Positions 24,940 through 36,282 of a DNA stretch of 64,000 nt are shown here, in pieces (the first letter of the stretch is position 1; the number at the start of each line of letters is the position of its first letter). This DNA is from Tribonema minus. Lineage: Eukaryota; Sar; Xanthophyceae; Tribonematales; Tribonemataceae. The position numbers and the translations under genes are program-made. The DNA lies in the NCBI GenBank assembly GCA_017506865.1, contig JAFCMP010000023.1, positions 186,001 through 250,000 of the forward strand, written 5' to 3'. The notes beneath the pieces were generated by a model. That model saw only the letters and a program-made list of their open reading frames with translations, did not search any database and was not told the DNA's origin.

Positions 24940-27185
24940 TAGAAAGTAAGTAGGTATGGTATTGGGTTGAAAGAAGCATGAACGAGAGCGCCCGTCGCAG
25001 CGTGTCCTCTGCCGAGGCAGCACTACAGTGGATGACTCAGCGGCCGTGATGAGTTGTGGCCACAGTTTCAGAACTTGAAGTTGGGCAAGTAGGAGGGGTC
25101 ACCCGAGCTGGCGGAGGCAGGTGGAGGCTGTTGCCCACGAAGGGGTGCTGTCAGGTTCATCTGTGTAGATACAAAGCTGATGCTGAATGATAGTAGATTT
25201 CCCAAAGCAGCAGCAGCCAAAGTGACAGTGTTTGTACCTCCCGAGGGTTGTGTGCTTGTGCCGCCTCTTTGCAAGTCAGCAATGTCCACCATGATCATAG
25301 GCACCTCACAAAAATATACTGTAGTGATGTGCAATCATCTTGAATGATGTCAGTTGGACATGCGTATGCAACTGATGCCTGCTCAACATAGATTGTTGGG
25401 CGCACTTGCGAGCTCAGACATGCACTCCAGAAAGAAGGTGCTCCGTCAAGCAGCGCAGGACAAGCATCATGCACTTACAACTACTTGGTGCTGGTGCATG
25501 TAAGAGGTAGGTCAGTGCTTGTACAATCCGTGATGACGACAAGCCATCTACATGACAACTGAATGCCGCCCCGCCAATGACAAAACTTCAAGACGAAGTA
25601 TGTTGCTTTGTTTGACAGGGAATCGTGTGTTGCAAAGAGTGTAGCCACCTCCTTGCAATCATGTTGTGTAGGGCGCCGTCGCAGTAGTTGGGAGCACAAA
25701 ACAATGCAATAGGACAACCAGCTGACGCTGCACAAGCGACTGGACAGCAGAGCCACGTGCAATCAGTCTGGTCATTGAATATGTGCTATATGCACAGCTG
25801 CTGCTGTGAGGACTCAGGACACTAGGAAGCTTAGCACTTGTAGACCTGCCCTCCTCAGCGTAGTATGGCAAGATCATTGCCAGCCTTTCTCTCGATCCAC
25901 ATATGTCGCATTGATGCGTCTGCACTGTGACCTTCACGCCAGAGCGCCAATGACTCTGGCTGGTTCACCAAAGAAGAGGTTTATATCAAAGTGCTGATGC
26001 AGGTGCTTGGCACCGCTTGCATCACACTATAGTGCTCGCGTGGCACGTGAGCACTGCCATCAGTCAGTAAACCATCTGATTGCATGATCGCATCTCGAAG
26101 CCCAAACACCGACTGCACTGATGTCAACCGTGTGGCTTGAATGTTGCAGCCGCTGCAGAAAGGCCGACGCATGGAATTACACCCACATGCATGACCAGTC
26201 TGTACATAATGGTCAGGGCACAGAGAATTGCCAGGGAGACTACACACGTAGTTGGCGCTGCTGTCAAGATATGGTGCTCCTCTAGCTGCCATGTATCAAA
26301 AATGACTGTGCAACAGAGCTGGATGCGCCACAGGCGCATGAGTACTGAGTAATAATTTGCAGGTACAGAAATGTACTGTACATTGATATTTCATGTAAAA
26401 ATGCACAGGTAAGTAAGGTGTTGCTGGCCCAAGCCATTGCCTGCAGCACAAGTCCTTGACAACGAACGTCTGCCATGATGGGTTGTGCGCTTTTCCGCCT
26501 CATTGTAATTTGCCATCAGTGTTGCATTCTACAATGACGACGATGCAACTCACGTTTTCATAGATTCTGGACAAAGATACGGCTACGGCTTGCACACAGC
26601 TATAGCTGTGGCCGACTTCGAAATGGGTACATTTCAGGAGGCCATGCTGCACCAACACCGAGGAGCCAAGCAAGCTCGTGAGCTATGTTTTCGACTATGA
26701 TGTTGAACTTATGCAATCGTACACACCTTGATGGAGAGAGTGCCTCCCATGCCAACGCTGTGCCTTCCATGAGACCCAGGTCCGTCAGGCGACTTCATAT
26801 GCTCCAGAGACCGCCGACCGAGTTAAGCTGCTCCTTTCCTGGCTATTCTAAGATGATCGCTTCAAACCTCCGCTGTCGACGCGATCAAGTCACCCGCTGC
26901 TGCTCCTGCTGATTACACTTGAGGCAGCGGATCATGACCCAGAGCATCCAATCCAGGGAAATGACTTTGTCGGTGTGTCAAGGCCGTGCCGCCGCATTGT
27001 GAGCCTCGCAGGCGAGAAAAAGCTGCCTTGATACTGTGCTGCCAGCTCGCCTGCGGCACGCACAACCGAGCGAGGCCTTCCTGCACAACTTCTCTTGGCA
27101 ACTTCACTTCTCCGACAGAGCTCCACGTGCATATCCTCACAGCTGTGAGGACCGGCAGCGGCGCCTGAGAGCATCTATCAAAAGG
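24940..27185. other. Divergent intergenic region; possible small minus-strand exon
   Basis: This 2.2 kb separates the divergent DENN-WD40 and nucleotidase-like genes and should hold both promoters. A minus-strand frame at 25,068-25,334 ends GDPSYLPNFKF before a stop and contains a plausible acceptor before MNLTAPLRG, so it could be the last exon of a small unrecognised gene. I saw no partner exons and give it low weight. The rest shows no recognisable feature. Confidence 0.35.
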
Positions 27186-30100
27186 ATGGCCGAGCAAAGG
27201 CGCCATGCAAGCAGGCGCAGCAGGCATCACTGCTTGCTGGCGCTAGCCCTGCTGTGCTTGACAGCTGGCGTTGCAGAAGCATCGCAGCCTCCTCCCGGGT
27301 ATCCTGGACAGCCCCCTCAGCAGCGCGGCTATCCTGCTCCTCCTCAGGTGCGCAACCTCGCCAACATCATTGCAGGTCCATTGCCATGCGATGCATCACG
27401 TTGCACGTAACATGTGTCGCGAGGCATCTTCAGGATTCTGCATGCAACTCCGATGTTCAAATATCAAGAACACCGATCATGCGTTCCAAGGCGCAGGCCT
27501 ATCCGCCTGAAGGGCAGCCCGAGGGAAGGCCGGGACCACCACACGGGCAGCAACAGAGTCAGGCACCGTGGCAGGAGCAGCAGCAGCACCAGCGACAGCA
27601 GCCTCCGCCGCAGCAACAACAACAAAGGCCACCTGGATACCCTGGAGGCCCACCAGGCGGTGCCTCAGGGCCCCGGGGACCTCCGCCTCAAGGGGGTTAC
27701 AGGGGCCCCCCTGGACCGCCTCAGCAGCAGCAGCAGCAGCAGGGGCCGCCTGGCTACGGCAGCGGCGGATACCCCCCGTCCTACTATGGCGGCCGCCCTG
27801 GGCCCGGGGGCTACCCCCTACAGCAGCCCCCGCAGCAGCAGCAGCAGCAGCCGCAGGAGGGCGGCATCTTCAGCAGGCTCGCCAACAAGTTCAGAGGGGA
27901 CGGCAGCGGCCCGCCGCAGGGCGCGCAGCAGTACGGGGGCCAGGGCGGCTACCAGGGGGGGGCGCCCCCCGACAGATACGGTCCTCAGGGGGGGCAGTAC
28001 AGGCCGCCACCCTCCAACACGTGGCAGGGCCAGGCAGTGCAGCCCCCGGGGCCCGGAGCGCTGACACCAGCGGGCCCGGTCAGGGGCCCCATGGGCGTGC
28101 CGCAGCCGCAGCGGCCGCCGCCGCCGCCGCAGCAGCAGGGCGGGCAGTACCAGGGGCAGCAGTACCAGGGGCAGGGGGGGCATGAGGAGGGGGCTGGCTG
28201 GACGGGAGGGGTGAAGAACCTGTTTGGCAAGATCTTCACAGTGAGTGGCGCAGTGCGGGTGCTTTGTGGTGCTGAGGCGGCAGTCAATGATGCTGGAGTG
28301 CTACAAGGTGTAGCCACTTGCGATGTTGGCCAACGCCTGTCGCATTCTGCTGCCAGTGTCGTCGGTGACGCGCCGTATGCCGCTTGCTTTCGTCATTCGC
28401 GTCAACTGCTGTTCTGGCAGCAAGGTGACGACTGGCTTTGCGCTTGGTGCTGTCATCGCAAAGCATTATTGCACAGTCGCGGCACGACCAGGTGCAAACA
28501 TTCACGCTTGCGCCGTGACGATGCCTTCACTGCATGCCATACAAGCCATGCTGAGCAAACCCTCTTCCCCTGCTCAGGGGGACGCACAGGAGACTGGTGC
28601 AGCACCCGGAGCGCCCCCCAGTTTCAGGCCTAAGGGCTCTACTCTTGCCAAGAAGGTGAGCCAGGCAAGCTCCGCCCGCACATGTTATACTGCATCCGTT
28701 TTGCCGCTATACTGACTAAAACATGAACTTGGGGTGTGGACGTGCTGGCACCAAGGATGCGGTGGTCGTTTGCTGCGCCGCTGCTGGTCAGCAAGCGCGG
28801 CCGCTTTGCAACACATGCATGCAGCCACGACTGCCACTTCGCCTCCCAGCGCGTGCCTGCCAACTCGCGCTGCCGCAGCCATGTGCGACAGCAGGTCTTT
28901 CAGCCGACGCCGGCGGGCCGCTCTGCTTGATGTGTGCCAAGTGCGTGCACTGCATGCGGCCATAATCTTGAACATGAGCCCATTATGCGGCACGACAGCA
29001 CCAGTGACGCACTGTGTTCAACTTCAATTTTACAGGCAGCAGCGGCGGCGCCTCCTGCGCAGGGGTACCAGGGCGCGCCCTACGGAGGCTACCCAGGCGC
29101 CCCCATGGTGAGTCTTTTCAAGCTGCAACTGCTGCAGTCCTTTCAGTTTGGAGAAACTCCTTTGATTTTGCTATTCCTGGTAGATGGGCCATCCATACAT
29201 TGCAGTTCTCACTATCAGTACTGTCGGCGCGGGTGCATTCCAAGGCGTCGCCGTCTGCTCTGGACGCTCTGAAGCCATGCTGACTTTGCCTGGCTCGGCT
29301 TGCATGCGTTCTGGGCAGCCAGTCCCTGGTAGGCGCACTTCGGCAACTTGTCTACCATCATGCGGTTCTTTTGCATTTGGCCTTTGACGTAGTTAGAAAA
29401 ATGTGGGTGTTTGCATGACACAGCACAGCAGCACGGTGCGTTCAACCAAGCACGGCGGCAGCACGTGCGTATCTGACCCTGATTTGTGCGTTTTGTTCTG
29501 CGACGTCGCAGCACAGAAGCACAGCAGACCTTGCACAGCATGGCTAAACTGAAATCACAATCATAGTTTCAGGTGTACGCTCCATGCACCGCTGATGTTT
29601 GCACGGGCCAATCTGCCAATATTGAGGTTGACACTCCAACATCAATCCGCACAGGGCATGGGGATACCTGGAGCTGGCGGGGGTCAGGCGGAGCCGCAGG
29701 GGCCCGGCAAGCCGGAGTTTGTGGCGGTGGACGACTCCATCGTCTTTGTGCTGAAGCCGAATGAGCTGGAGCGGAAGAAGCGCAAGTTCAAGTCGGTGAG
29801 TGACGCGCGTGGAAGCGCAAGCTCGCTTCAAGGCGGTGAGCGCCGCGCTGCCGTGTCGAAGGACGGCGCAAAGATGCAGCGGGGAGGGTTGCGGCGCGCT
29901 TGCGCAGAGCAGCGCGCCCACTGGTGCCATGCGCTCACGGCGACTCGGCAGCCATCGCCGGCGCTGTCACGATGGGCCCGTCGGCGCCTTGCGGCGGCGG
30001 CACCGTGTGCAGGTGGCATGTGTTTGCGCCGTCGCCGTCTGCACTGCAGAAACGGCACGGCAGATGCTGCTGTGACAGCGGCGAGTGCAACGCCGGCCTG

Positions 30101-33100
30101 TGCCTGCATCGGTGCGCTCGGGGAGTTTCACATCTGAACTGCGCACGATGCGCATCTTGAGCGCAGATGATGGCTTGCCACTGCAGCACTCCGACATCCG
30201 GCGCGCTAGCTCTTGACCTCAGTACCGAGTACTGCAACTGACCACTGTGGTCTGTCAGAGCTGTCAAGGACTACACAGGAGCTGGCGCTACCATCAAGGC
30301 AGGTGGGCGGGGGGGTGGGCTTGGAGGAGGGAAGAGAGACGGGGTTGCATGCTGGTGATGCTGAAAGCCATGATCACGCAGTGGCGGCAGTGCTATGGCG
30401 GCGCAGTCGTTGATGTTGTCTCACAGGGCTGCGTCATTGTTCGCTCGTGTTCGTGTCATTCAGGACGGCCAGGGGAAGCTGCAGGTACTGACGAGCTTTG
30501 ATGGCGGGCTGACGGGCTTCACCACCAAGGTCAGTGCTCAGTCAGTACCCCCAATACACCAGGTTGAAGTTGGGGTATGCTCTAAAGCATACATTCAATT
30601 CTTATGCTGGCGGTGTACACTGTTGCAGGTGATTCTGCCGTGATTCCCGCCTTACTTCTCTTGTACCTACCTACATTACTTCAGTACATGAAGTACACAT
30701 GTAAATTCTGGTTGCAAGTCCATGGACGTCCACCATTTGGGCTTTTTCGCGCCGTGAGCGAGATTCAACAAACAGTACAATTCCAAGTACACAGCCCCTC
30801 TTTAATCCGCTCATGCATGCCCTGCTGACCATCGCGCCCGCTGCACCCGTGCTGCCGCAGGACGGGAAGAGCAGCAGCCTGAGGACGACGGAGCTGCTGG
30901 AGCACAACCAGGTGTGTGTGCCTCCTGCATCCTTGACATGCTGCTTGCAACTGAGTTTATTCCATGACTGCAAAGGTTAGTCACGTGGCTTCTCAATTGG
31001 CGTGAGTATTCATACTGAGGAGCAGAGATGATGCTGGTGCGAGGCCCAGCGCCTGGTCACTGCTGCGTAGGGCTCGTGGGCGCTTGTCCGCCTCAACAGC
31101 CACAGCATCTGCTGCACCAGGCCAGACCAAACGCTCCTTCTGCAGACCCTGACTTCATCAGCGCCCGGAGAGGTCGCTGAGTCCTGCAGCAACAGCTTGA
31201 CGCGGCTGCCGCAACCCCAACTAACCCGCTACGCCCCGCCCCCCCGCAGCACGTGATGCTACCGGAGGCGGCCAAGAAGATCCGGTACCTGCGCAGCACG
31301 TTCAAGCGACAGATGGAGACGGAGGGGAAGGCGATGGCGCCGGCGGACAGGGCCAAGGCGGTGGAGCAGCACCTGAGGGCCGTGTTCACGACGGCGGCGC
31401 AGGTGAGGAGCGCTGCTGCAACGTTCAGCACGCACGAGAGCACCAAGCACAAGCGCCCATGGCGCGGGAATGTCACGATTGGGCTACGTCGCTGTCATTG
31501 TAAGGGCGAGACGGCAGCGTGGATGTGGGCAGTGCTCAGCACACACAGCAGCAATGCCCAGCACGCTGACTGCATCGGCGCGATGGATGGGGTCATCCGC
31601 TCGCCGCCGCTGCTTCTTACATGATCGGCGTAGCGCTTCGTTGTGCTAAGCGCTGCGTAATGCTAAGCACTGCCAGATGCCGAGCGCTACTTGCTGCTCA
31701 GCGCTGCCCCGCTGCGCAGTGCTGCCTGATGCTGAGCGTTGACTGATGCTCAGCGCTGCCCTGCCGCTCAGTGATGCTGAGCGCTGCCAGATGCTGACTG
31801 TTGCCTCATGCCGAGCGCTGCCTGATGCTCAGCGCTGCCAGATGCTGAGCACTGTGATGCTGAGCGCTGCCTGATGCCAAGCGATGCTGAGCGCTGCCCG
31901 ACGCTGAGCGCTGCCTCATGTCACATTGCTGTTTGACGCCGAGCTGAGCGCTGCCTGTGCTGAGCTGAGTGCTGCCTGATGCCGACCGAGCGCTGTAAGT
32001 GTCATGCCGAGCGCTGCCTGATGCCGAGCTGAGCACTGCCCGACGCTGAGCACTGCCTGGCGTCAAGCGCTACCTGATGTCGAGCGGTGCTGAGCGCTGC
32101 CCGGCGTTGAGCACTGTGTCATGCCGAGCGCTGCCTGATGCCAAGCTGAGCGCTGCTGCCTGATGCTGAGCGCCGCAGGAGGGGGGCATGCACATGAGCA
32201 GCTTCGGACCGGCGCTGGAGAGCCAGATGGACATGATCCCGCTGCGGGAGGGGGTGAACGACCTGTTGGGGGCGCTGGCGTACAGGGGAATACCCATCAA
32301 TGTGGTATGGTGAGTACTACTGCCAACAGAGTGATTCAGTAAGGCAGAAACGCTCCCGGTGCCTGGGACAGGCCACGGATTGGAAGCACAGTCGAAGTAC
32401 ACATGCCTGTGACGCGCAGCGGACCAGAAATGTGGTCGATTGTGATGCAGCAAGCGACAAACACAGGCGCGTTGAGGTGTGCCGCGTTGCAGCTGCGACA
32501 TGGGGCTGAGTTGGCGCGTCATCACGTGCCGCGCTGGTGCTGGGGAAGTTGCCCACTCGTGCAGTGCCACTACTTAGGGCAGCTTGTTGGCCCGTGAAAA
32601 CAGTTCCCAGGGGCTTCGCAGAGAGCGTATCATGTGGCGTAGCTCGTCAAAGCAGTTGGTGCTGATGCGAGATTGCCGTTACTGCTAGCAGCAAAGGCTG
32701 TAGATTCAGAGTGCGCACGGCAATGTGTGTCTGTGCTTGTTCACTGCGAGTGCTTCTATGCTACACCTGCGCAGCCTGGGCATGCAGTACCATGTCTCCT
32801 GTGCCCATGTGACGGCAGAGGGGGCGCTTTGTGTTGAGGTCTTCGTCTTCACGTGCAAGTCAGGCAGGCAGTCGCGGGCTGCGTGCACTGTCGGAGGCTC
32901 GCCTCATGTGTGCTGCGCCATCACGCGTTGAACCGCCGCTGCACGGCCTGCAGAGCTCATGTTCCGCATATCCTCCCCCCCTTCCCAACACACACGCACC
33001 CCCTATCACACCTGCCCGCACTCTCCACCGCCGCGCAGCACCGGGTACGGCAACGTGGCCATTGAGGTGCTGCGGAGGGGCGCGCCAAGCATCGCGGGCC

Positions 33101-34525
33101 CCAACGGCGCGCTGTCGCCGCACCTCCACATGATCGCCAACTTCTTCCAGTCGGACGAGACGATGAGCATCGTGGACCTGTACGACAAGGTGCCGCTGGT
33201 GCACGAGGGCAACAAGGTGAGGGGGCGGTTCAGGGGGCGGACGCACGCGCGGCAGCGCTCTGCTGGCCTTGCTGAGATTCTGTGATCTATCTAGAGTATT
33301 GGTCGAAGCGGCGACCTGAGCAGTGAGAGGTGGCGGAGCGCGCGAGAGACGCCCCGCTGATGCTGCACGATGCGAGCAGCGCTCGTCGCTGAGTGCTGCT
33401 TGGCGTTTGCGGTGGTCACAGAGACATGCTCTCCGTCACCAGACACCGACTATGGGAGTGCTGATCAGTTGGCACGGCAGATCTCTCAGCAGAGGCATTT
33501 CGCAACGACACGCGCTGGTGCCGCAGTCACTTTGCCGGAATGCTCTGGCTTCTGTGCTTGAGGAGGCGCATTGGTGCATCAGACACTTCAAGGCTTACAG
33601 TCAGCGCTCTTCCCAGTGCGCACTCAAACAGCATGATACGCCCGGCGACAGCTCATCGCGTCATGCTCCCGGCGCTGCGTGCACGGCGCCTTTTGCGGCG
33701 CAACATACCTTGCACAAATACCCACATGCTTGTTCTGCGCACCAACTTCGGACGCATTCCGCAGCACCGCTCAGCAGTGCACGCCCCCGGCACCGTCATC
33801 GCCGCTGACACGGCGCCCCCCCCCCCCCCCCCTTCCACTGCAGAACGGAAACATGATACTGGACTTCCACAGGGCGGTGCGGTGGGACACGATGGCGCTG
33901 GCGGCGCGCAGCAACGCCGTCGTGGTGGGCGCGGAGCTGGCGGACCTGAACCTGACGGCGGGGCTGACGCTGGACGACCGCATCACCGTGGGGTGAGCGC
34001 CGTGAAACTCTCACTTCGCTGCGCCTGTTAAAATATGGACCGCACGTGCATGTTTGCGTAAAGACGCACTTGCGACTACTTCAAGAACGGAGTATCTGTT
34101 GAGAATGGCTGTTAGAGGTACTTGCGGTAACATCGCGCCGTCGTTGCATGCACCGGTCGTGTGCGCCCGCGTCTCATCGATGCACCGCGTCTCGGTGGGC
34201 GCGTTGTGGGGCTGATATGCGTTGCATCGGCGACGCCAGGGCACGTGCAGTTGGTTCACATCCCGGACGCCCGCCTGCTGCCTCGGGAGGTCACTGTCCT
34301 TCCCTCGCGCTCTGCGATGGTGCCCCGTGCCCGCGGGCGCGCAAACTGCCGTTTCCAGCTCTCGTCTGCTATGATTTTGTCCTGCCGTCGTGCAGATTCT
34401 TGAAGATGGAAGAGGACTTCCTGGACAAGTTCCCGCGCTATGCGCAAGCGTTTGACGTGGTGGTGGTCGGCAACGGCGACCTGAGCTACGTGAACGAGTT
34501 GCTGTACGAGGTGACAGACCCATGA
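27186..34525 (+). CDS. Secreted P/Q-rich protein with degenerate 5'-nucleotidase III domain
   Basis: Thirteen exons: 27,186-27,347; 27,497-28,240; 28,578-28,655; 29,036-29,107; 29,655-29,795; 30,261-30,302; 30,464-30,529; 30,861-30,911; 31,250-31,402; 32,179-32,309; 33,039-33,216; 33,844-33,992; 34,396-34,525, giving 698 residues. A basic N-region and LLALALLCLTAGVA form a signal peptide, followed by about 330 residues rich in Pro, Gln, Gly and Tyr. From about 414 the sequence follows cytosolic 5'-nucleotidase III: QVLTSFDGGLTGF for IITDFDMTLSRF, PLREGVNDLL, PINVVCTGYGN for PVFIFSAGIGD, VVVGAELADL for LLGDSQGDL, and a matching C-terminus. Nucleophile Asp is Ser424, motif II Ser is Cys547 and the first motif IV Asp is Ala636; Asp426 and Asp640 remain. 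Nucleotidase activity is therefore unlikely. The secretory signal is also unlike the cytosolic family. Confidence 0.85.
29808..29850 (+). repeat. Duplicate of an exon 3' end inside the next intron
   Basis: The exon ending at 29,795 (GGAAGAAGCGCAAGTTCAAG, then TCG and GTGAGTGACGCG) is followed at once by a diverged copy, GTGGAAGCGCAAGCTCGCTT, then CAAGGCG and GTGAGCGCCGCG. The copy includes a second usable donor. Confidence 0.65.
30737..30777 (-). repeat. Dispersed 3'-tail-like repeat, copy 3
   Basis: GGGCTTTTTCGCGCC, then GTGAGCGAGA and ATTCAACAAACAGTACA, inside the intron 30,530-30,860 of the nucleotidase-like gene. It is in the same orientation as the copies at 1,926 and 6,216. Confidence 0.6.
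31629..32172. repeat. Intronic minisatellite, GCTGAGCGCTGCC unit
   Basis: About 540 bases consist of irregular copies of a 12-21 base unit, consensus GATGCTGAGCGCTGCCT, with variants such as GATGCCGAGCGCTGCCT. It fills most of the intron 31,403-32,178 and abuts the 3' splice site, whose CAG is in effect the last unit. No open protein function is implied. Confidence 0.9.
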
Positions 34526-35730
34526 GCGCGCAGGGGGGGAGGGGGGGGGGGGGGAATGGAGCGTCGCAGCGCGCAGCGCGCTCGCAGGACAATACAGCAC
34601 ACACACGACACAGTGCACCGCACAGCCTAAATGCACATGACATAGCCATGCAGCCGTGCGCCCGTGTGCTGTCATGTTCTTATGCGAGCGACTCTCACAT
34701 TGAAGTGTCTACATCCACAAATGCTGCTTGGTGCGTAGCCCGGCCTCATGTCGACGTCACGGTCCGACAAGCTGCTTGTCGCCAACTTTTCTAGCAAGGC
34801 TGAATGCACGTGTAATTGCGACGACTGTTGCCTGACAGCATGCCCTCTTCATTATCAAGCTCGTTCGACCACTGATTGGATCAAGTAGTCACGCTGATGC
34901 CAACATGAAGGCATTGCAGTGGCGCACACGTGCTTTCCATGTGTTTTCTCCATGAAATCTGAGGACGAAAGAAAAAGCCCACACAACAAACCTAAACTTT
35001 GCTACCACAGTCTGCATGACCTCCACGTCACAAAAAGCTTCAAAGCTCATACAATCACTCTGGATGGCATCCCTCCCATCGCCCATGTACAACTTACTGC
35101 CTGCCCCGTTTCCATGGACACGCAATGTAATCTGCTGTACACACGACAGTGCCGTCCAATCAACGCACCTTGAACCTATGCTGTCATAGTCATGGATGAT
35201 TGCGCTGAAGACGTGAAATGCTTGGTGGTTGTGGCGACAGTGACCAGAACAGAGGGTTCATGAAGCGGCATCTTGGTCTTCCAGTACATATTTGGGTCAT
35301 CTTGCAGCCTTGCACGCCTGCCACGGCACTTAGCAGGCAACGCCCACTACAGCGCAAGTGACGTATTGGACCATTAGCATTGGCAACAGGAAACGCACTG
35401 GCAGCCATGTAGCATGGTATTCATGCTGTCAACCTCTGTGATTGCAACAAGCTGCATGGCGCATTCGAGCACAAATGTGTCATGGGCTACATTATGGTGC
35501 CCAACAATGACGCAGCCCACTTTGCATAAAGCGCAACAGAAGCACATTTCGATGTACACCTGGCTGTTTGTCTTGCAAGCAACCGTTTGGTCGTTGGCAT
35601 GCAATGTCATCAAGGCATTCTGCACATGTGAGAGCAGCCGTCTCAACCGCAGTGTACATGCCAACCAAAGCCAGCATGCATTGCATCAAAATGCAGCATC
35701 TTGACATACAGTCAAGCCAGCAACCAACAA
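34526..35730. other. Convergent intergenic region with G tract
   Basis: A G tract (34,533-34,554) begins seven bases after the nucleotidase-like stop codon. A weak inverted copy of the dispersed repeat lies at 34,941-34,982 (GAAAGAAAAAGCCC). No gene is recognised in the rest, up to the structured block that starts near 35,735. Confidence 0.5.
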
Positions 35731-35734
35731 CATA

Positions 35735-36225
35735 AAGAAAAGAACAGTCGTTGATGATCATCAGTCACCAGATACTCCATTATGGCGCGCGTGCATACCG
35801 CGCGCGCCAGTGGACTGGGGGTCCGATATAACCTCAAGTAGTAAAAGCCGCCCCACCGGGGAACCTGATGCAGTTTACCCCAAAAAACTACATCTACACC
35901 CAGGGGCGGTCGCCTAGAGACACCGCTCTCAACCGGGGCGCCGCAAAGTAAACATTACGCGTCTAGTACAGAAAGGCCGCGACTCAAAAGCGCGGGGGCT
36001 TCACGAAACCCCCTGCCTTCAGCCGCGGCCTCGCATACCTGCAGGAACCGCTGAACACGAAGACAGATCTATAGATGCCGAAAGCGCCCCCGCAACCGCC
36101 TACATGCGGTGTGCTTGGCCATACTCGTGTGGTGCTGCTGTACACAAGACCCGGGGGGCAGAAAGGCCCCGCTATCTCGAGAAACCGCTAGTGGAGTGAC
36201 CTCGGCACACCCCTGTGCCGTAGAG
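35735..36225 (-). ncRNA. Candidate structured RNA (multi-stem-loop block)
   Basis: Six strong hairpins lie in succession: 36,204-36,209 with 36,214-36,219 (6 bp, tetraloop); 36,155-36,159 with 36,166-36,170 (5 bp); 36,124-36,130 with 36,142-36,148 (7 bp); 35,975-35,984 with 36,021-36,030 (10 bp) enclosing 35,994-36,001 with 36,006-36,013 (8 bp); 35,848-35,854 with 35,903-35,909 (7 bp) enclosing 35,867-35,876 with 35,885-35,894 (10 bp); 35,784-35,791 with 35,801-35,808 (8 bp). Four of these helices contain one pair that is G-U on the minus strand but an A-C mismatch on the plus strand, so the minus strand is the likely RNA. A T-rich run, TTCTTTTCTTT on the minus strand (35,734-35,744), follows and could end Pol III transcription. 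I could not match it to RNase P, SRP, U-snRNA or telomerase RNA by eye. It may instead be the 3' UTR of the F-box gene. Confidence 0.6.
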
Positions 36226-36282
36226 CCTTGACTCGGGGGCCGTAGGGGGGGCAGGGAGGGAGGGAGAGGCGCACGCGCAACT

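Noticed and set aside
26913-27230. 105-codon minus-strand frame upstream of the nucleotidase-like gene
   Set aside because: Overlaps the signal-peptide exon, lacks any domain and has no plausible splice partners.
31629-32172. CRISPR-like array
   Set aside because: Units are contiguous and irregular with no spacers, and the host is eukaryotic. It is an ordinary minisatellite.
35735-36225. Telomerase RNA as identity of the structured block
   Set aside because: No CUAACCCUAA-like template occurs on either strand of the block.
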